Origin: CAZYSK01 sp964649415
GTDB lineage: Bacteria; Chloroflexota; Anaerolineae; B4-G1
NCBI GenBank assembly: GCA_964649415.1
Contig: CAZYSK010000019.1
Span: 22,154 to 86,153 of the forward strand
Reading direction: 5' to 3'
DNA: 64,000 nt
Shown here one piece after another: positions 61,201-64,000 of the stretch. The notes under the pieces were generated by a model. The model saw only the letters and a list, made by a program, of their open reading frames with translations, searched no databases and was not told where the DNA came from. Numbering within the stretch: position 1 is the stretch's first letter; each line of letters begins with the position of its first letter. Made by a program: the position numbers and the translations under genes.

Positions 61201-62078
61201 TCAGCGATGCCCAACACCACCCGCTCTACACCACGCCTGAGGCACAGCCTTGGGGCCTGCGCTCCATCTTCGGCTTCCCTCTCAAGCGAGCCAATCGGGC
61301 ACTGGGCGTGCTCACAGTTGCGTTTCTCAAGCCACACGCCCTCCGCCCTGGGGAACTGCGGGCGCTCGGCGTGCTGGCCGACCAGGCTGCCATCGCCATC
61401 GAGAACGCGCGGCTGTACGAAGAAGCGCTGCAGGACGCACAAACCCGGGCTGTGCTGCTGCGGGAGGTCAACCATCGCGTCAAGAACAACCTGACTGCCA
61501 TCATCGGCCTGATCTACGCCGCCCGTGCCCGTCCCGGCGTGGACGACCAGGCCGCGCACCAGACCGCGATGAACGAACTGATCGGCCAGGTACGCGGCCT
61601 GGCAACGGCACACAGTATGCTCTCTGATGCTGAGTGGACACCGGTGCTCTTGGGCGACCTGGCTCTACAGATCATCAACAACGTCCTGCGGGCGCTTCCG
61701 AGCGGCAAGTGGATGACAATGCACGTCCCCCCCTCACCGGTCCGCGTGACGCCCGATGAGGCGCACAACCTGGCGTTGGTGATCAACGAACTGGCGACGA
61801 ACGCCACGAAATACGCACTGGGAGAGCGCCCCGCCGCACACATCGTCTTCCGCAGCGCATTCGAGGACGGGATGGTGCACTGCGAGTTTCGGGATGATGG
61901 GCCCGGCTACCCAGACGACGTATTGGATGCCCAACGCCACACGTCGGGGCTAGACCTGATAGGAAACATCCTGCGCGACAGCCTCAATGGCACGCTATCG
62001 CTGCACAACGACGAGGGGGCAGTGGCTAGCATTCAGTTCGAAGCGCAGATCGGAAAGGGAGAAGGGAACAGCGAATGA
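58242..62078 (+). CDS. Large membrane sensor histidine kinase (dCache-HAMP-PAS-3xGAF-HisKA_2)
   Basis: 1278 residues from the ATG at 58242. Order: membrane segment (about 18-40), extracytoplasmic cache-like domain (about 45-325), second membrane segment (about 330-350), HAMP (TITEPVHQLVKGAEEIGKGN), PAS with CVGCP, three GAF domains (about 550-700, 740-890, 910-1060), then a HisKA_2-type core (LLREVNHRVKNNLTAIIGL) with HATPase (VINELATNATKYAL, FRDDGPGYPDD). A short in-frame insert (KPFDTAQDGGDD) lies in the cache domain. Its end overlaps the next gene (ATGA), which encodes its likely partner. Confidence 0.9.
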   Translation: MSPARNNLRHGSSRLSARLMLLFLLLSIVPLVVVGYLAFDNSRRTIEQDTVNRLLSITILKEGEMNRWIGDKEQSVRELAERRVVQEHTAVLNAYEPVTPEHVVARIAIREEHLHPALEEEAFLELSLLRPGDGLILASTEETHEGQHREDESYFVEGKDRTYVQNVHYSPTLGEAAMTISTPVHDSDGDLIAVLAGRVDLAELSKIMTQGSGLSESEHTYMVNESGFLVTEARFESGGTPEEAIRTEGVADCLARKPFDTAQDGGDDAASEGQHPYGVGMYADYRGVPVIGVYRWIPEWELCILTEVNQSEAFAPIAELRATITGIGAVVALIVAVMAVWFARTITEPVHQLVKGAEEIGKGNLQHRMKTGSRDEIGQLARAFNRMAQRLHATTASRDELNQEIVERTRAQETLRRSEREKAAILDSLSDLVIYHDTEMNILWANRAASESAGLTYEQLKGGHCYEIWHQRSSTCVGCPVVKARETGRPQEAEIRTPDGRSWSVRGYPVVDTEGVIEGIVETTQDITERRQTQDALRRRAREMEMLQATVLDITGPHALPTLLQTIVERAAHLLDAPAGGLYLCDPEQQQVRCVVSYNTPRDYTEVTLKYGEGAAGTVAQTGEPLIIDDYRVWSKRAGVHEDEQPFTAVLSVPMIWQGHVTGVIHVLEEGERRHFIQADLELLTLFANHAVIAVENARLYEQAQAEIAQRKRAEENIARTSEALRRRTAQLEALRQVSLELTAQLDLDALLQSIIIHATELLDGTGSGIALHRPEGDLLEAVVSVGDTSVPIGTTFRRGEGLAGKILETGDSLAVDDYRRWEGRMLTYEGPPITAVAGVPIRWGPAGSGGELLGVLIIQDDAPRTFSASDVERLRLLATQAAIAIRNARLFEETEEHVAELEALQRTSLELASSLDPSSVLNTVVESALTLMEADDCHIYLYDESTDTFTFGAALWEDGSHEPAVQSPRPDGLTATVVREGRPVIISDAQHHPLYTTPEAQPWGLRSIFGFPLKRANRALGVLTVAFLKPHALRPGELRALGVLADQAAIAIENARLYEEALQDAQTRAVLLREVNHRVKNNLTAIIGLIYAARARPGVDDQAAHQTAMNELIGQVRGLATAHSMLSDAEWTPVLLGDLALQIINNVLRALPSGKWMTMHVPPSPVRVTPDEAHNLALVINELATNATKYALGERPAAHIVFRSAFEDGMVHCEFRDDGPGYPDDVLDAQRHTSGLDLIGNILRDSLNGTLSLHNDEGAVASIQFEAQIGKGEGNSE
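59013..59040. repeat. FDTAQDG-encoding short insert in the sensor gene
   Basis: CCTTCGACACGGCTCAGGAC is a string I recognise as a dispersed element in environmental bacterial genomes; here it lies in frame in the cache domain. Confidence 0.5.
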
Positions 62079-63820
62079 AGGATCAACAAGCTGTCCGGGT
62101 GCTCATCGCCGAGGATGACTATCTGGTCGGTGAGACGATCAAAGAGATGCTAACACAGGTTGGTTACACAGTCGTCGGCAAGGCCGCCGACGGCCTGGAA
62201 GCCATCGAGATGACGCAGGTCCTTCAGCCCGACGTGATCATCATGGACATAGAGATGCCTGGTGTCGATGGGATTGAGGCCACACGCCGAATCTATGACG
62301 CCTGCCCCACGCCTGTGGTGATGCTGACAGCCTATCAAAGAGAGGAGTTGGTTGCAAAGGCTGGCGCTGCAGGTGCGGGCGCCTACCTGGTCAAGCCACC
62401 CGATCCAAGGGAACTGAAGCGGACCATCATGATCGCCATGGCGCGCTTCGACGACATGATGGCCCTGCGACAGAGCAAGCGCCGCCTGGAGGGAACCCTG
62501 GCCGAACTGGAGGCCACACAGCAGCAAGTGATACAACAGGAGCGACTGGCAGCCGTGGGCCAACTGGCGGCCGGCGTCGCTCACCAGTTCAACAACATCA
62601 TGACGTCCATCATCCTCTGCGCTGATATGATGCTCAAGAACTCCAGGTTGTCACGCACCGACCGGGAACAAGTCACCACCATCTACGAACAAGGGCGCCA
62701 CGCGGCATCCCTCACCCAGCAAATCCTGGACTTCAGCCGCAGGGCCATGCTGCGAAGGCAGGAGTTGAGCCTGTTCCCATTCCTGCAAGAGCTAAGCAGG
62801 CAACTCCAGCAGACCTTGCGAGATAGCATTCACGTTCACCTGACGTATGACGGCGCGGACATTGACTCCGACCGTCTGCCCCCGACTGTCTACGGTCGAC
62901 ACCGTCCACGGTCGACGTCGGCTGCGTCCACGGAAGCTATGGGCAACCTCGCTGAGACGATCAGCGTAAATGCCGATCCGGCCCGTCTGAAGCAGGCGAT
63001 CCTGAACCTGGCGCAGAACGCGCAGGACGCCATGCCCGAGGGAGGACATCTCTCCCTCGATCTATCTCGCCTCTGGCTCGAACCCGGGGAAACACCACCC
63101 ATGCCCGAGATCGAAGCAGGGGACTGGGTGTGCCTGAAAGTGACCGACACCGGTACAGGTATACCTCCCGACGTCCTCCCCCATATCTTCGAGCCATTCT
63201 TCACCACCCGAGCACCGATGGCCAGCGGCCTGGGTTTGCCCCAGGCCTACGGTGTCGTGAGGCAGCACGGAGGCCATATGGACGTGCACACGGAGGTAGA
63301 CGTAGGCACGAGCTTCAGCATATACTTGCCCACCCTACCCGTACCTCAGCCGCCCCTCACATCCCCCAAGCGCACCCCCATGCCCGAAGGAAACGGGGAA
63401 ACCGTGTTGGTGATAGAGGACAACGCGGTCACGCGCAAGGCGTTTGCCGACAGCCTGGAGATGCTTCGATACCGCGTCCTTGCATCATCCGATGGCCAGG
63501 AAGCATTGGCTCTCCTCAGGCAGCACCGCGGCGGCTCCGGGACGGATACAGAACCCGGCACCGCGCCGACAGACAGGATCCAACTGATACTGTGCGGCAT
63601 GGCGCGCCAAGCGCCAGAACAAGTCGCACTATGCCGGGCGTTCAGGCGGCTTGATGCAGGCGTACGGGTGGTTGTGTTGACTGACCACCCCCTGGATGAC
63701 ATGGTTGGCAAGCAACTGAGGTTGGCAGGCGTGGTCGGATGGTTACAAAAACCGGTCAGCCTGGAGCAACTGGCTCAGACCGTGGCACAGGCATTGTGCA
63801 CCCAACCGGCACCAGATTGA
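62075..63820 (+). CDS. Receiver-histidine kinase-pseudoreceiver hybrid
   Basis: 581 residues. N-terminal receiver 1-125 with E13-D14-D15 and phospho-acceptor D58. Coiled linker, then HisKA with GVAHQFNNIM (H170), HATPase with LNLAQNAQDAM, VTDTGTGIPPD and GLGLPQAYGVV. The C-terminal receiver-like domain (about 445-575) keeps the acidic pair (VIEDN) and the Lys (LQKPVS), but where the phospho-acceptor Asp should be reads LILCGM, so it is probably inactive. An insert (DGADIDSDRLPPTVYGRHRP) in the ATPase domain derives from repeat sequence. Coupled to the sensor before it. Confidence 0.9.
   Translation: MKDQQAVRVLIAEDDYLVGETIKEMLTQVGYTVVGKAADGLEAIEMTQVLQPDVIIMDIEMPGVDGIEATRRIYDACPTPVVMLTAYQREELVAKAGAAGAGAYLVKPPDPRELKRTIMIAMARFDDMMALRQSKRRLEGTLAELEATQQQVIQQERLAAVGQLAAGVAHQFNNIMTSIILCADMMLKNSRLSRTDREQVTTIYEQGRHAASLTQQILDFSRRAMLRRQELSLFPFLQELSRQLQQTLRDSIHVHLTYDGADIDSDRLPPTVYGRHRPRSTSAASTEAMGNLAETISVNADPARLKQAILNLAQNAQDAMPEGGHLSLDLSRLWLEPGETPPMPEIEAGDWVCLKVTDTGTGIPPDVLPHIFEPFFTTRAPMASGLGLPQAYGVVRQHGGHMDVHTEVDVGTSFSIYLPTLPVPQPPLTSPKRTPMPEGNGETVLVIEDNAVTRKAFADSLEMLRYRVLASSDGQEALALLRQHRGGSGTDTEPGTAPTDRIQLILCGMARQAPEQVALCRAFRRLDAGVRVVVLTDHPLDDMVGKQLRLAGVVGWLQKPVSLEQLAQTVAQALCTQPAPD
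62851..62936. repeat. CGGA/GTCGAC-type palindromic insert in the hybrid kinase gene
   Basis: GCGGACATTGACTCCGACCG is followed by GTCTACGGTCGACACCGTC and related pieces. It encodes about 28 non-conserved residues between the HATPase N-terminal helix and the N-box. Confidence 0.6.
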
Positions 63821-63850
63821 AGGCCATAGCTGTCGCTTGAAGGACCAGTT

Positions 63851-63880
63851 AACCAGGTTTGTGGACAACCTGGTTTCTTC
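63851..63880 (+). terminator. Hairpin with T/C-rich tail after the last gene
   Basis: AACCAGGTT and AACCTGGTT enclose TGTGGAC and are followed by TCTTCCTT. The arms match the 32-bp palindrome family. Position and tail fit a terminator. Confidence 0.55.
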
Positions 63881-64000
63881 CTTCAGGGAACATTCGGCGT
63901 TTGTCTGGCGTCTGAAACATATCAGACCCAATTCGACAGCAATAGATTAGAGTGCGGTAAAAGTCAAACCCGAATTCAGGGTGGGAAACGAACCTTAGCA

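Overview
The window is GC-rich, gene-dense bacterial DNA that looks like a member of the Chloroflexota (Anaerolineae-like). This is inferred from Chlor_Arch_YYY/DUF2298 and TIGR03663-type membrane glycosyltransferases, mevalonate kinase next to isopentenyl phosphate kinase, a tungsten aldehyde:ferredoxin oxidoreductase, many GAF-rich histidine kinases, and swarms of short palindromic repeats. No rRNA, tRNA or CRISPR array was seen.

Layout. (1) 1-5742, minus strand: the 5' part of a type I-D CRISPR cas10d (csc3) gene running off the left edge, preceded by two WYL regulators and a stand-alone HTH protein. (2) 6006-28756, minus strand: a cell-surface glycan/lipid locus. It holds five large GT-C-type membrane proteins (TIGR03663-NHL, two GT39-like, DUF2298, a GT39-DUF2298 fusion) plus one more upstream, an ECF sigma/anti-sigma pair, a methyltransferase, a GT4 glycosyltransferase, a flippase-like protein and an AbiEii/DUF6922 pair inside the operon. 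(3) 28902-34282: orotate phosphoribosyltransferase and an Fe-S protein on plus; tlyA, a histidine kinase and an MFS transporter on minus. (4) 34486-40483, plus: UbiA prenyltransferase, mevalonate kinase and IPK in one operon, then secD-secF, where SecD carries an inserted cyclophilin domain. (5) 40948-46121, plus: response regulator, exonuclease III, then a polyferredoxin, AOR, a small protein and a ubiquitin-like sulfur carrier. (6) 46381-50468, minus: a two-gene HNH-ATPase plus glycine-zipper membrane ATPase module bordered by REP palindromes. (7) 50777-63820: histidine kinases, an M24 peptidase, a lipoprotein and a three-gene sensory cluster.

Working together. The isoprenoid operon could supply polyprenyl phosphate and a polyprenyl-phosphate pentose donor. 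The GT-C proteins of region 2 would use such lipid-linked sugars on the outer face of the membrane, where SecDF also acts. The AOR operon looks self-contained: enzyme, electron acceptor and cofactor-sulfur carrier.

The most unusual features are the SecD-cyclophilin fusion, the HNH/ATPase two-gene module, and several families of short palindromes and tandem repeats that sit in frame inside protein-coding genes (a 32-bp palindrome read in three different frames; 18/21-bp CGGA...TCCG minirepeats in at least six genes; a 66-bp tandem array).
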